From Adineta ricciae (lineage: Eukaryota; Rotifera; Eurotatoria; Adinetida; Adinetidae), in assembly GCA_905250025.1 (NCBI GenBank), contig CAJNOJ010000029.1:248001-312000 (forward strand): a DNA stretch of 64,000 bases, read 5' to 3'. Numbering within the stretch: position 1 is the first letter of the stretch; every line of letters begins with the position of its first letter. The notes under the pieces are model-generated. The model worked only from the letters and a program-made list of their open reading frames with translations, had not been told where the DNA came from and searched no databases. The translations under genes were made by a program, and so were the position numbers. Below are positions 33,497 through 47,324 of this stretch, piece by piece.

Positions 33497-34022
33497 TTTT
33501 GCACTAGTCAGACAGACGAAGAGTACAGAGTAGACGGTTATGTGCCCTATTTATATAGGATTTTCTTAGCAGTCAATCACGTGGTTGGTAAACGTGAGTG
33601 CTATTGTACTGATAGATAAGGACCTCTGCAGACTCGATGATGAAATTTGCTAATTCAATATAGTTCCGATGAAGAGTAGATCGAGTTTGCTTGAAGGAGA
33701 ACTGACGATTAAACTAATTGTCATATGTCGAATCCGATGGCAATCGGACATTCAGTTCATTTGAAGTATAAAAATAGGAAAACACTTCAAGATCGTCAAT
33801 AATCACAGTATCTAGGTGTACAATGTCAATGTAATGAGACACGTTCACTTACTTCCGCTCGTTTTCTGATCTAGGAAAAATTGAGCATACTTAATATTCA
33901 TACCCTAGAATTGATATATACCACGCGAGAGATCTCTATCTCTATACTACGTAATTTTATTTGTTCATGAATGGGAATATCTAACTATTAGGAAAATAAA
34001 AAATGTTCGAGTAATTGAATAA
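33497..34022. other. Intergenic, no gene seen
   Basis: 526 bp between two minus-strand genes, AT-rich, with no supported frame. It should hold the hydrolase promoter and the 3' region of the DUF2238 gene. Confidence 0.5.
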
Positions 34023-34673
34023 TTATTTCATTTTCTTTTTCTCTCGTTGTTCGACGCGTGCAATAGATCTGTCATGTCGTTTTGTCAACAATATCAAAGC
34101 AGTAATCGATCCAATTAGACAGCAAAACATGTCACTTTGTGTATCCCAAACATCACCTTGAGAGCCAAGGAACGCATCAGCTGCTGTACCAGTTGCTTTC
34201 GCCACAGCCCATTCAATTAATTCGTATAAGGCTGAGTAGCTCAGTGTAACCGACACACAGATATATGGTAACCAAAATTTGTTAATATTCGTTGCAAGAA
34301 TTCGTAATCGTATAAGAACTTCACGTACAATAAGAACGGGAATAAAACCTTGTGCGAAATGGCCGACTTTGTCATAATTATTTCGTTTGAAATGAAATAT
34401 ATCTCGAAGTTGATTGAAGAATGGAACTTCAGCATAAGTATAATGAGCTCCAAGTAGTAAAATCAAGCAATGAATAAACACAAGTATAGTAACGAGATTT
34501 GTAAAACGAAATGTCGGTGAAACAAGTATCATGACCAGTACACCTGCAACTGCGGGAAAGATTTCTAAAAACCACACAAATGGATCATGTGGATTGATCG
34601 ATGATCGAACCAAAACGATAATGAATATGAGCAAGAGCAACAATGCAAGTCGACGTGATGCAGCCGGCAACAT
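34023..34673 (-). CDS. DUF2238 (YjdF-like) membrane protein, bacterial type
   Basis: A single exon encodes 216 residues of a polytopic membrane protein with about six hydrophobic segments. The DUF2238 signature blocks are present: NNYDKVGHFAQGFIPVLIVRE, SALYELIEW and LGSQGDVWDTQSDM, followed by a last helix and a basic tail ending REKKKMK. The family is common in bacteria (Escherichia coli YjdF) and its function is unknown. The gene lacks introns, while most of its neighbours have many. Its ATG at 34671-34673 is the first in the frame. Together with the hydrolase next door this suggests material acquired from bacteria. Codon use does not look foreign, so any transfer would be old. Confidence 0.88.
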   Translation of the reverse strand: MLPAASRRLALLLLLIFIIVLVRSSINPHDPFVWFLEIFPAVAGVLVMILVSPTFRFTNLVTILVFIHCLILLLGAHYTYAEVPFFNQLRDIFHFKRNNYDKVGHFAQGFIPVLIVREVLIRLRILATNINKFWLPYICVSVTLSYSALYELIEWAVAKATGTAADAFLGSQGDVWDTQSDMFCCLIGSITALILLTKRHDRSIARVEQREKKKMK

Positions 34674-35167
34674 CTATCTGTCTGAGAAAAGAAAACAAAC
34701 GTAAAAATAAATTTCAGTTCATTTCATTTCATTTCATTATCTTCAAATTTCCACATAATCATAAATAAGTGTAGATATATGCTGCGTATGTTTAGAAACT
34801 TTTAACGAGAATGATGCTTATGACTGTGTGTGAGAGAGAGAGAGGGCAGAGAATTCATAAAAAACAACAACAACAATATACACTGAGAACAACGAGAAAA
34901 TTTAAGCAAGAAATTGACAAAAAAGAGACTCACTGCGAGATGTACTGTTAGTATTCGAAACAAGGCTTTTCTCGACCAAAACAAAAGAAAACGAACACGT
35001 GGTTTTTGATCGTATCACTAGTTTTTACACACTCACAGAAATGAAAATACATGTCACTGTTCACTCATAGAAGATTCTCTAGCTGAATGATCATAAAGAT
35101 AATTATTTAAAAAAAAAACGTTTGAAATATAAGACACAAATTAAAGAAAAACAATGAAATATCATCT
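34674..35167. other. Intergenic, no gene seen
   Basis: 494 bp between the DUF2238 start and the EGR stop, with a GA-rich tract near 34830. No coding or RNA feature is supported. Confidence 0.5.
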
Positions 35168-38208
<3,041 letters not shown>

Positions 38209-39625
38209 CACTAACTGCTAGTTCACACACGGATGTGCTCAGATAAGTGTCGATATTATCGAGAATTGTCAAAATAATTGTGAATAATGAGTAATTGATG
38301 GTTATATTGAAACCAAAGACACGAAAATTTAGACTAAAAAAATAAAACTATACGGAATAACTCGTGCGTATACGGTCACCTGATCGATAATATCTAGAAA
38401 GAAATCGTGAGAAAATATAATAAACGTGCCGCCAAGAAATTGTACAATTGCGCGAAAATCGACTGGTTTGACAATAATATAACAGAAAATTACGTATCAG
38501 AATAAATTAATCATTAAAGAAAACTTCTTTCGTGAAATTAATTATTTCAATTATCTGAGAGAGCTGAAAAACATACCCTACATATCAAATAGAAAGAGAG
38601 AGACTGAAAGACCTTGACATTTATTCATACTGTTGTTTCAATCTGTCATCATTAATTTTTTGCTATGTGAGTATAAATACCTATGCGGATATATTTGATT
38701 TGAAAAGAACGAGGAAGAAAAAAGAGTTAACCGTTTTTTTTTCTCTATAAGAACAGAATAAAAACGAAACGATCATAACATGCAAACGAACTGAGTAAAT
38801 ATGAAAAAAAAAGGCTTTCTTTCTTATTGTCGACTGGTCTTTATCGTCGTCGATAGCGATGTTCGTTCTTTCCGATATTTTTCTGTAATAACAGTATAGA
38901 CAATGACAGAAGAAGAAAAAAAAAGTACGTTCGCCTCTTTCGACGTTCGTTATACGATCAAATAGAAAAAGAAGGAACAAAAAAAAGATTGTAAGAGAAA
39001 TAATTATCTATGTAGATAGCACAAGTAACCAAAGAGAAATACATGAGAAAAGCTAATTGTCATAATGTTTCTTCTCTTTTATCGACAGACATGTATACTC
39101 AGTAGTCATCATGTAAAACAGATGCTCGTCTGTTTTTTTTTTTGACGAGGAAGAGAATTTTGCAAGTTGCCTATCAAAACTACTAGAAATTCGATAAGCG
39201 GTTCATTTTATTGAAGTAGAAGATAATTTCCCGGAAATAACTTTAAATTCATTTTCTCAGATAGAAATACAAAGCTTGATTGGCGCATTTTATAATAGTA
39301 ATTCAGTTGGTTGATCAAATGTTAAAGACTGAAAAGAACGCGTTTTTTTATTTATCAGAACCAAATATATATGTATGTGTAGCAATAACTTCGACTTTAT
39401 TGGAAATAATGCTAAACTAATCATGTGTTTCTCTTGTTCTACCTGACATCTATCGACGAATGTACGCCATTGATCACTTGTATTCGCCTTTTTCTCTTCT
39501 AACATTCGACATTATTTCTATATAAACTGAAGAATTCGTTGATTTCATAACGTCTAAAATAGCGATACATTGTCTTCTCTTCTCACATACGACTAGTACT
39601 GTACAGATCCATTTTTGTTTGACCA
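38209..39625. other. Intergenic, divergent promoter region of EGR and LENG8
   Basis: 1.4 kb between two divergent genes, AT-rich with GA/CT tracts. A minus-strand frame at 39505 (MLEEKKANTSDQWRTF) ends at a donor-like GTAGAA, but no second exon could be matched. No clear CArG box was found for EGR. Confidence 0.45.
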
Positions 39626-42600
39626 ATGTCTCAAACAACAACAACAACTGCGCCTAATTCCAACTTCTTTTCAGATTCTTTCAATACGAATGGTAACAAT
39701 CCATCACCAGTGTTTCAAATGAATACAACGGCTGTTCCGCCGCCGCCACCACCACTACCACCATCAGATTCTCTTCAATTACCACCACCACCTCCCCCTC
39801 TTTCCTCCATGTCCGGTCTGGTAAGTTGATAATTTCGCGTTCGCCCTCAATTAAAATCATCTTTGTCGATTTTGAAAATTTAGAACAATGACACGTCTGT
39901 TCCACCACTACCACCAGTTCCTCCTCCACCTCCTAATATGACAAACTTACCAAAATTTGATATGAGTGTTCCTCCTCCCATTGCCTCTACTTCCGAGGCG
40001 TATCAAGACTGGACATTGCAATGGACCCTATATCAACAAGCTTTATATCAGAATCACCTCTATCAGTCGTTTGCTAATCAACAGCAAAATTCAATGGCAA
40101 TGCCTATACCTCCGGTGAATAATACAAACTCCAATAATTATATTTCTCAGCAGCAAAATACGAATACAACATCATCGAAATGGCAGCCACCAAGTAAGAT
40201 TGCTAGAACTATGCCTTTGTTCAGAAATCATTCATTTCTATCTACATTTAGATTCATCGACAACGTTTCGACCGAGACAAACACAATCTTCCTATCGTAA
40301 TCGATTTCCAGCAAACAATGGTAACACTAAAAATAACAATCAGCAGCAATTCACATCGTATAACAATGTTCCACCACCCGCCAACCTCGGACCACCAACA
40401 AAACCACAACAATCCGGTATACGTTTCCAATTAAATACTCGTCCTCAAAATCCATCGAATAAAGCAGGCAGACGTTCACGATTTTCATCACCACCAAAGC
40501 AGCAGCAGCAACAACAACTGCCAACACCTACTTCGGCATTATCGTCATTTCCAACGCCAATGGCTACTCCACCGGAAAATCGTCAAGAAGATATGATGAT
40601 GGATACTACAAACACTAACGAGCCACCAACAGTCATGAGTGCTGTTGAGGCTTTCAAATTAGCCTGTGATAGACAAAAATGGCCTGAACCATTAAAGTAA
40701 ATAAACCTTCGCTATGTATCAATCAGATCAACGATCTTTTTTTCTTTTAGGAAATACTGGCAATCGATTGAAAGTCGATGTACCACAAACCTATTACGTT
40801 CTCAAGCCGATGAATGGTTTCAGGGTATTCTCATTGACGCATTTCAAAGAAATCTAGTTAAAACTATTGATTGGTTTAATAAACCTATTCCTGAGTAAGT
40901 TAAGCATGATTATCATTTCACAAAGCTTATTTTTCTCGTTCAGATTTCTCCTTCGTCCTGATACGTCATCAAATGTACGTGCAAACACTTTTGATTCAAC
41001 AAATTCAACTTTACTTCAATTAGCTAAATCTTCATATAGTGAAAATAAACAACGCGAAGAATTAATACGTTTAAACAAACTTCGAGCAGTTGCATCCGAG
41101 TCAGTTCAACGCGCTTTCGCTGATGATGATGGTGATGACGATGATGAAACAACTAATACATCAACGCGAAAACGTTCGTCATCATCATCGTCGTCGTCTT
41201 CGTCATCATCGTCATCATCCTCCTCATCTTCACCAATTGGTGGTGTTGTCAATGACCGACAGAAGTAAGAGAAGACTCTATGCGGTATATCTACCATTCG
41301 ATTGATTTAGAAACATGACAAATCCATCGCCGTTTACTACTGGTTTCAAACGCTCAAGAAAAGGTCGACGAGCAAAGAAGCCAAATAAGAAGATCCAACT
41401 TGACGAGTAAAATTTTACGCATGCCATCAAGAATAACTCATAGTTTTCTTTCTTCAGACCAAAACCAGAACATTGTGAACGATTGGAAAAACGACGCAGT
41501 CGATTTACTAATGAAACTGCATCAACTATTATTAAACCAGTAAGTCATCTTTTACTTCTCTCATTCTTTTTCACTGCTAATCATACATTTCAGATCCAAG
41601 CGCCTAGTGCATACAATACAGTAAGTGATAATGACAAAGCCTTGGTAGGCACATGTCAAAAATTGGAAAAAAATTATTTACGTCTGACAAGTGTAAGTAG
41701 TTCTCTTTGTTCATGTATCTATGTTCATAGAATGAGCGATTTTAGGAAGCAGATCCGGCAACAATTCGCCCATTAGCCATTCTTGAACGTGCTTTTTCTT
41801 TTGTTATGAATAAATATAGATCAACTAAAGATTGGTCGTATATAAGTGATCAATTGAAGAGTATTCGGCAAGATCTGATGGTGCAAGCGATTCGCAATGA
41901 TTTTACAGTGTTAGTTTATGAAGAAAATGCTCGTATAGCACTTGAAAAGGTATGAAGATGTTTTATTTTCGTTTTAAATCTACTTTTTTCCTCGTGCTAG
42001 GGTGATCGGGAACAGTTCAATCAATGTCAAACCCAACTAGAAACTCTGTATGATAATGGCTGCAGTCGTGTACATCTGAATGAATTTCTTGTTTATCGTT
42101 TGCTCTACTCGTTGCTGCTAAATGATTATAAGAGTATGTTTAAATGATGTTTTTGCATGGAATCTGTACTTTTCGTTTTAGAAACAAATCGAATCTTAAT
42201 GGATATTGATACAGTGAAAAAAATCTCAGCAGCCAACGGGAAGAGCACAACCCAACATATTGAACATCTCGATCTTGCTCTAGAACTTTGCTCGGCCGTC
42301 CGCCGGAAAAATTACCTTCGTTTCTTCATTACCTATAGGTCCTTACCCGAACTTGCTCGTCGTTTAGTTAATCTTTTCGTTGATATTTATCGGAAACAGA
42401 TGCTCAAATGTTTAATCTGGGGGTAAGTAATAACGTAGATAAGAAATCTGCTTAACTGTCTAACAATGGGTTTTATTCAGATTTGCTCCGACCATTCCAA
42501 TTGAAGCTGTCATGCAGATGTTGGCATATGAGTCATATGATGTCTGTCAAAAGCATCTCAGTTCATTGGGTCTTATATTGATCGATGAGCCATCAGCAGG

Positions 42601-42646
42601 TGCTTCTATAGACTGCAAAGCAAGTCGGGCGATTTTTGAAAAATGA
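39626..42646 (+). CDS. LENG8: LENG8 homologue (SAC3/GANP family)
   Basis: LENG8 belongs to the SAC3/GANP/THP3 family, linked to mRNA splicing and export. The N-terminal third is a Pro/Gln/Asn-rich, probably disordered region (MSQTTTTTAPNSN, then poly-Pro runs). The middle has SAVEAFKLACDRQKWPEPLK, the RSQADEWFQGILIDAF block and basic RKGRRAKKPNKK. The C-terminal PCI-like SAC3 domain includes AILERAFSFVMNKY, WSYISDQLKSIRQDLMVQAI, LEKGDREQFNQCQTQL and LLLNDYK, ending ASRAIFEK at the TGA at 42644-42646. About eleven introns of around 50 nt are present. A run of 19 Ser codons at 41176-41232 lies in the linker. The length resembles human LENG8. Identity rests on the SAC3 block. Confidence 0.88.
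41176..41232 (+). repeat. TCN trinucleotide run coding 19 serines
   Basis: Nineteen consecutive Ser codons (TCA, TCG, TCC, TCT mixed) lie in the LENG8 linker after RKR and before PIGGVV. The mixture of synonymous codons suggests selection on the protein or an old repeat rather than a recent expansion. Confidence 0.8.
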
Positions 42647-44219
42647 TGATGTTGATGATACTAGAACAGATGGACATTGATTTTCAGAAGACGAAAAACA
42701 GGGGATAGAAGACAATTGAGGTAATGATTATGAATGATTTCGAAAAATCCAACGATGCCACATTTGAAATCAAGGTTATGTTAGTGTTCATCTAAGAAAT
42801 TCGTCGGCATCATATCGATTATCTTAGTTTTGTGTGTACATAATTATTCGACAAAGTTAACAGCATCTTTGAACGAATACACGTCTATGATGGAGCTGTT
42901 TTTATTTTATTGTGTGCATTACAGTCAGATATACTTCTCCCTCCCACACATACACACACACACTCTCTCTCTTGTTTTCTTTTCTATTCTGTATTAGCTC
43001 CCTCTCATCTTCATTTGAAGCAGAAAACATCAAACTTTCTTTCATTTTCGTTTTGGTCAAAGAGGAAAGAAGTTTTTTCGTTCATTCTTTTGTTTCTCTG
43101 TAGTAGATTTCTGTTCATACTGTTGCTGTTTCCTTTTATCCTATGTGATTTCTTCATATTTTTGTTTGTACGTTCATCTTTGTTTCTCTCATCCAATGGA
43201 TTCATTTAGACAAAATCCATTGATACAAATCCAGATCAGGTGATGGAGTATTAGGGAAATATGTCATCCATGGTCTTGTCTTCGTTTCACTGAACGGGTG
43301 TCTATTTACATATATACATATACATTATATATATTCCAAAGAGAAAGTTAATAAAAGAATCAACTTTTGATAAAGAAAAAACAAACATTTGTGTTTCAAA
43401 AATAACAAGACGCATGCATATTATGCAGTTTTTTTCTCAATGGGATGATGAAGGAACACGAGGATATAATCAGATGAGAATCTTAAATCTACGTATTTAG
43501 CAGGTCATCATCGAATCGGAAGGAAAATGTGCTCTAGGTTTCGAATGTAATGACTTAGTAATCAGTGTTGGAAAGGTCAAACATATCTCGAATGAAATCG
43601 AATACGCACTGGAATGATCCGGTCGTTATTTGATTGAAACACGATTTCTTATCAGTTTTTCCTCGAAATTGACTTATTGATAAAGATCAAACTGCGCACA
43701 TCTATTCTTCCGATAGATGCAGATTCTCTTTTCTATTACTTCTGACCATCAAGCGTAATCTCCTTCAATGCAGCATACAAATATTTTAAATGCAAATCTT
43801 GTTCGATTAATTATAATTCTCGTTTTTTTTTGTATGAATATATTGTTGTAGCTTTATACGTTTTTATGACTGGGTTTACAAAAAAAAATCAATTTGATTT
43901 CTACAATCGATACTAATCATGCGAGTGCCAAGTTACAATTTTTACATGCAAAAGGGCATGGCCAAATGTGCACTAAGAGAAAGCGCTCACACAGTAAGAA
44001 CAAGGAGAAAAAAGACGTATAGAAAAGTTGTAGTGATTGATCTACGAGGTGCCGGAAGCAAAAGAGAGAGAGAGAGAGCGAGAGGGAAGGAGAAAAATCG
44101 AACCAATCGAGAATATTATTTGTATAAACTATAACGTAACTGTACACATACTGCAATCATTTCTACACATACATCCGCAATCAGACACATAGCATTCATA
44201 TATTTCTACTCGTAACGCA
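42647..44219. other. Intergenic, no gene seen
   Basis: 1.6 kb downstream of LENG8 with CA/CT-rich tracts (42940-42970), AT dinucleotide runs near 43310 and a GA run near 44065. Short ORFs here are low complexity or mirror each other on opposite strands. Nothing further can be supported. Confidence 0.5.
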
Positions 44220-44988
44220 ATGGCGATGATTAAAGTGATTGTGCTTCTTTTGATTATCTCTTCGACTTGTAAGTTTTGCGATCTGACTTTTATGAATAGA
44301 AACTAAAACAAATGACTTTTATCAATAGTTGTCGATGGTCGAGCTCGTCGTAAACGTCGACAATTGTCGGCAAGTTATTATGGCCAATCTTCGTATCCTT
44401 ATTCGGGTTCATACACTGGAACCTATAATCCGACTTATAGTGGATCATATCCTTACAACACGTACGGTACTAACAACTATGGTTCAGGTCTGTACTCCGG
44501 TATAGGACAGTATGGTGGCCAATACGGTCAATATGGTCAGTATGGTCAGTATGGAACAGGATATCCTTACAATCAATACAATAACAGTAAGTGATTAAAG
44601 TCGTCTCTCGAGTAGTATTGACTTCTTTTTTGTAGTGTACGGTTACAATACACAATATCCATACGGATCATCCGGCTATCAATACCCTAACTTAGGTAGT
44701 TCTATGTATGGTTCGTACGGATCAAATTTATATGGATATGGAAATACAAATCAATATGGCTCGTATGGAACCTACGGCACGGGTAATAACGTTTAATGTG
44801 ATATGTGCAATATAGATGGTATCTTATTAAATATAGGTAATCCTTGGTATCGGCAATCACGAAGCGGTGCTGCTGTTCAAGGACGATCAGGTGGCATCCC
44901 GGAAGGCAACGGAAATGGTAATCCTTCTGGATCTAATCCATCTGTACCCCTTAACAAGCCTGTAGCAAGTGGCTCAACACGCAAGTGA
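44220..44988 (+). CDS. Secreted Gly/Tyr-rich low-complexity protein
   Basis: Four exons, about 200 residues. The N-terminus MAMIKVIVLLLIISSTF is a signal peptide, followed by a polybasic RARRKRR site that a furin-like protease could cut. The mature part is built of Tyr, Gly, Ser, Asn and Gln, with a run of near-identical YGQ units around 44510-44560 and YGSYG/YGYG units in exon 3. The last exon (NPWYRQSRSGAAVQ) is Gly/Pro/Asn-rich and ends GSTRK at the TGA at 44986-44988. All three introns are phase 1. No known domain is seen. The composition resembles extracellular structural or adhesive proteins. A related-looking gene follows at 46022. Confidence 0.78.
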
Positions 44989-46021
44989 GAAATTCAGCAA
45001 CATCTTCATCTCTCTCTCTCTCACATGCATACAATACGTTGACCTTCACATTCACGGACTTAGTTTATTTGTATGAACAAAAGTTTATTTCATCTTTAAA
45101 TAATAATACTACATGCAATTACTATCTATTTGCTTATCAAAATGTAAAAGTTCTTTCTTTTTCTCTTTTGTTCTGTCTTTTCTTTTTTTTTTTATTTGAA
45201 ATTAAATTCAAGCTGTTTGAATATTGATACCCTTGTGTTATGTGCCAACAAAACTTGTTGATGATAAATTGAAGAATTTCATTTACGATCGTGTATCACA
45301 AAACAATATCCGTTTCAATCGGCTGTATCTGTTAATTTCAAAGCATATATATTTTTTCTCATTATCCACAAAGTGAGATGCAAAGAAAGAGAACTCGTTC
45401 ACTTATTCTCTCTCACCTACATACAACGGTCACCGTCATCGTCAATGTAGTGATTCAATACAATCGAATTGTAGTCTTTTGTATGAATAGAGAGACGACG
45501 CAAGAAAAAAAAATGCCATTGAATATAAAGAAAAAAGAGAGAGCAAATCGAACAGGAGAGGAGGACGCGATGACGACGGTAACTGTACAGACAAATAGAG
45601 CTGACATGATTATGTTTACTGCTGCGATTGCTCGTTCTGTACGTATGACCATCTAGAAGAGAAGGAGGCCGAGGACACGAAAGGGAGGGGGAGAGAGGGA
45701 GAAAGGAAAAGGTTGACGATAGTTGATAAAAATTCGAGAGAGTGTATGCATATCTACTAGCTATGCAGAGAGAAAGAAAAGAACGAGAATAAAAAAGACC
45801 TCACTGTTGTTATACCTATGTCTCGTGTCTGAGTAGAGAAGAAAAATTTTCGTTCAACATCGCGTCGTGTCACCTGAAACAGAGAGAGAAAAAAGTCTAG
45901 GCTACCGTCTCGCTGACCTCTCATTGTGTGTAAGCAGTGTCACCTCATCATCTGCGTTCATTTAAGGCTAAAATCAATCATAACCTTTCGATTTTCTCAA
46001 GAAAAACATCTCATCAACTAA
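44989..46021. other. Intergenic between the two secreted-protein genes
   Basis: 1.0 kb of AT-rich and GA-rich sequence (45660-45715 is strongly GA-rich). ORFs at 45378-45656 are Arg/Thr-rich with a complementary ORF on the other strand and are not supported. Confidence 0.5.
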
Positions 46022-47067
46022 ATGAATACCATTTCTTGGATTCATGTAATCATCGTCTCACTTTTTCTACAAACATTCCTCCTTGCTGGTAAGTTTATAT
46101 CTTATCTAACTAATTCAATTTCTTGTGTCTGGACGCAAGAAAAACAGCAGATGGTTTTGCTTTTCGAGTCAAGATAATCATGATATGTCTGTTCATTGAA
46201 GGTACCAATGGATACAGAATTCGTCATCGACGACAGCAACAACAACAACCCCAACAGCAACAGCAATCATCGGCATCGTTGTATGGAAATCAATATCCTG
46301 CTGGAAGTGTACCCTCTGCATACAACTACGGACAGAATGCGAATTTGTATGGTACAGGTTTGAATACTCAAATAAGCAAGGATCAGTATGGTAATGCATT
46401 TGGACAGCAAAATCCAAGCAATACGATGGGTATGAACAATTTACAACAGCAACAACAACTTCAGCAACAACAGCTTCAGCAACAACAGCAACAATTTCAA
46501 CAACAGCAACAACAACAACAGTCACAACAATCGCAAATGTATGGAGTCAACGTACAATCAGGAACAAATCCACTTTTACGAAATACAAATTTAGTTGATA
46601 GTAATGGTTATCTTATACCATCAGGTAACTAAAATTCGCACGATTTTGCTTCTTCGAATTGCATTTTTAACCTTCTAGGTCAATCTCCTTCGTCGCAATA
46701 TCAATCTTCAAATCCACAGATGGGCTATCAACCAAATCCAAATCAAGCTATAGATAATAAGAATGTATATAATCAAGGAGTCAACGCAAACAACAATCAA
46801 TATGGTTACAATGCGAATTTGTATCCGAATAGCAACACGTATGGTGGACAAGTGGCTGCAGGTAATACAAATACTTGGATGAGCGGTCAATACGGTGCTA
46901 ACACTGGTAATACATGGATGCAAAATCGAGATCAAACGAATAATAATAATATTAACGCACTTACCAATCCGAATTCACCTTATTATTACAATGATGGTCA
47001 TCGTTTGATGACATCGTATTTCATTCTATTATGTTCATTCCTCGCTATATTCTTCTTCCGTATGTAA
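46022..47067 (+). CDS. Secreted Gln/Asn-rich protein with C-terminal hydrophobic tail
   Basis: Three exons. Exon 1 encodes a signal peptide (MNTISWIHVIIVSLFLQTFL) and splices in phase 1 to GTNGYRIRHRRQQQQQ, so a basic RIRHRR site follows the signal, as in the gene upstream. The mature chain is Gln, Asn, Tyr and Gly-rich, with long CAG/CAA tracts (46233-46270 and 46440-46530) and NxYGxN-type units. Exon 3 starts at about 46679 and ends with a hydrophobic segment (SYFILLCSFLAIFFF) after a short polar stretch, which fits a GPI-anchor signal or a single membrane helix. The stop is TAA at 47065-47067. Both introns are phase 1. No known domain is present. The composition is prion-like. Confidence 0.78.
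46233..46530 (+). repeat. CAG/CAA poly-glutamine tracts
   Basis: Two clusters of Gln codons, a short one after RIRHRR and a longer one (46440-46530) with Leu and Phe interspersed, lie in exon 2 of the secreted Gln-rich gene. CAG and CAA alternate irregularly, so slippage is limited. Confidence 0.8.
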
Positions 47068-47324
47068 AAGAGTATAATTGTACAAAATCTACTTTTGACA
47101 TTGTATACGTGCTCATTTTCTTTTCGTCTTCTTCTTTTTTTCTTCATTTGTGTCTGTGTGTTAGCTCAACTATGTTTGAAATAGTGAAGTTCCTTTTTTT
47201 AACATTATGAACTCATTTGTTTTTAATTAAGATATAATACAACTATATATGCAGAAATAAATCAATGAAATCGATAGAGACGATTATTGTTATGGTTCGT
47301 TAAGTTAAAATTAATTATCAATGC

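Noticed and set aside
39290-39505. Minus-strand frame MLEEKKANTSDQWRTFVDRCQ ending at a donor-like GTAGAA
   Set aside because: No in-phase second exon could be found in the next kilobase, so it cannot be claimed as a gene.
43917-44156. Overlapping ORFs on both strands before the secreted-protein gene
   Set aside because: Driven by a GA/CT-rich tract at 44065-44095. No coding signal.
45378-45656. Plus-strand ORF of 92 residues
   Set aside because: Arg/Lys/Thr-rich translation of GA-rich sequence, mirrored by an ORF on the other strand, with no conserved-looking segment.
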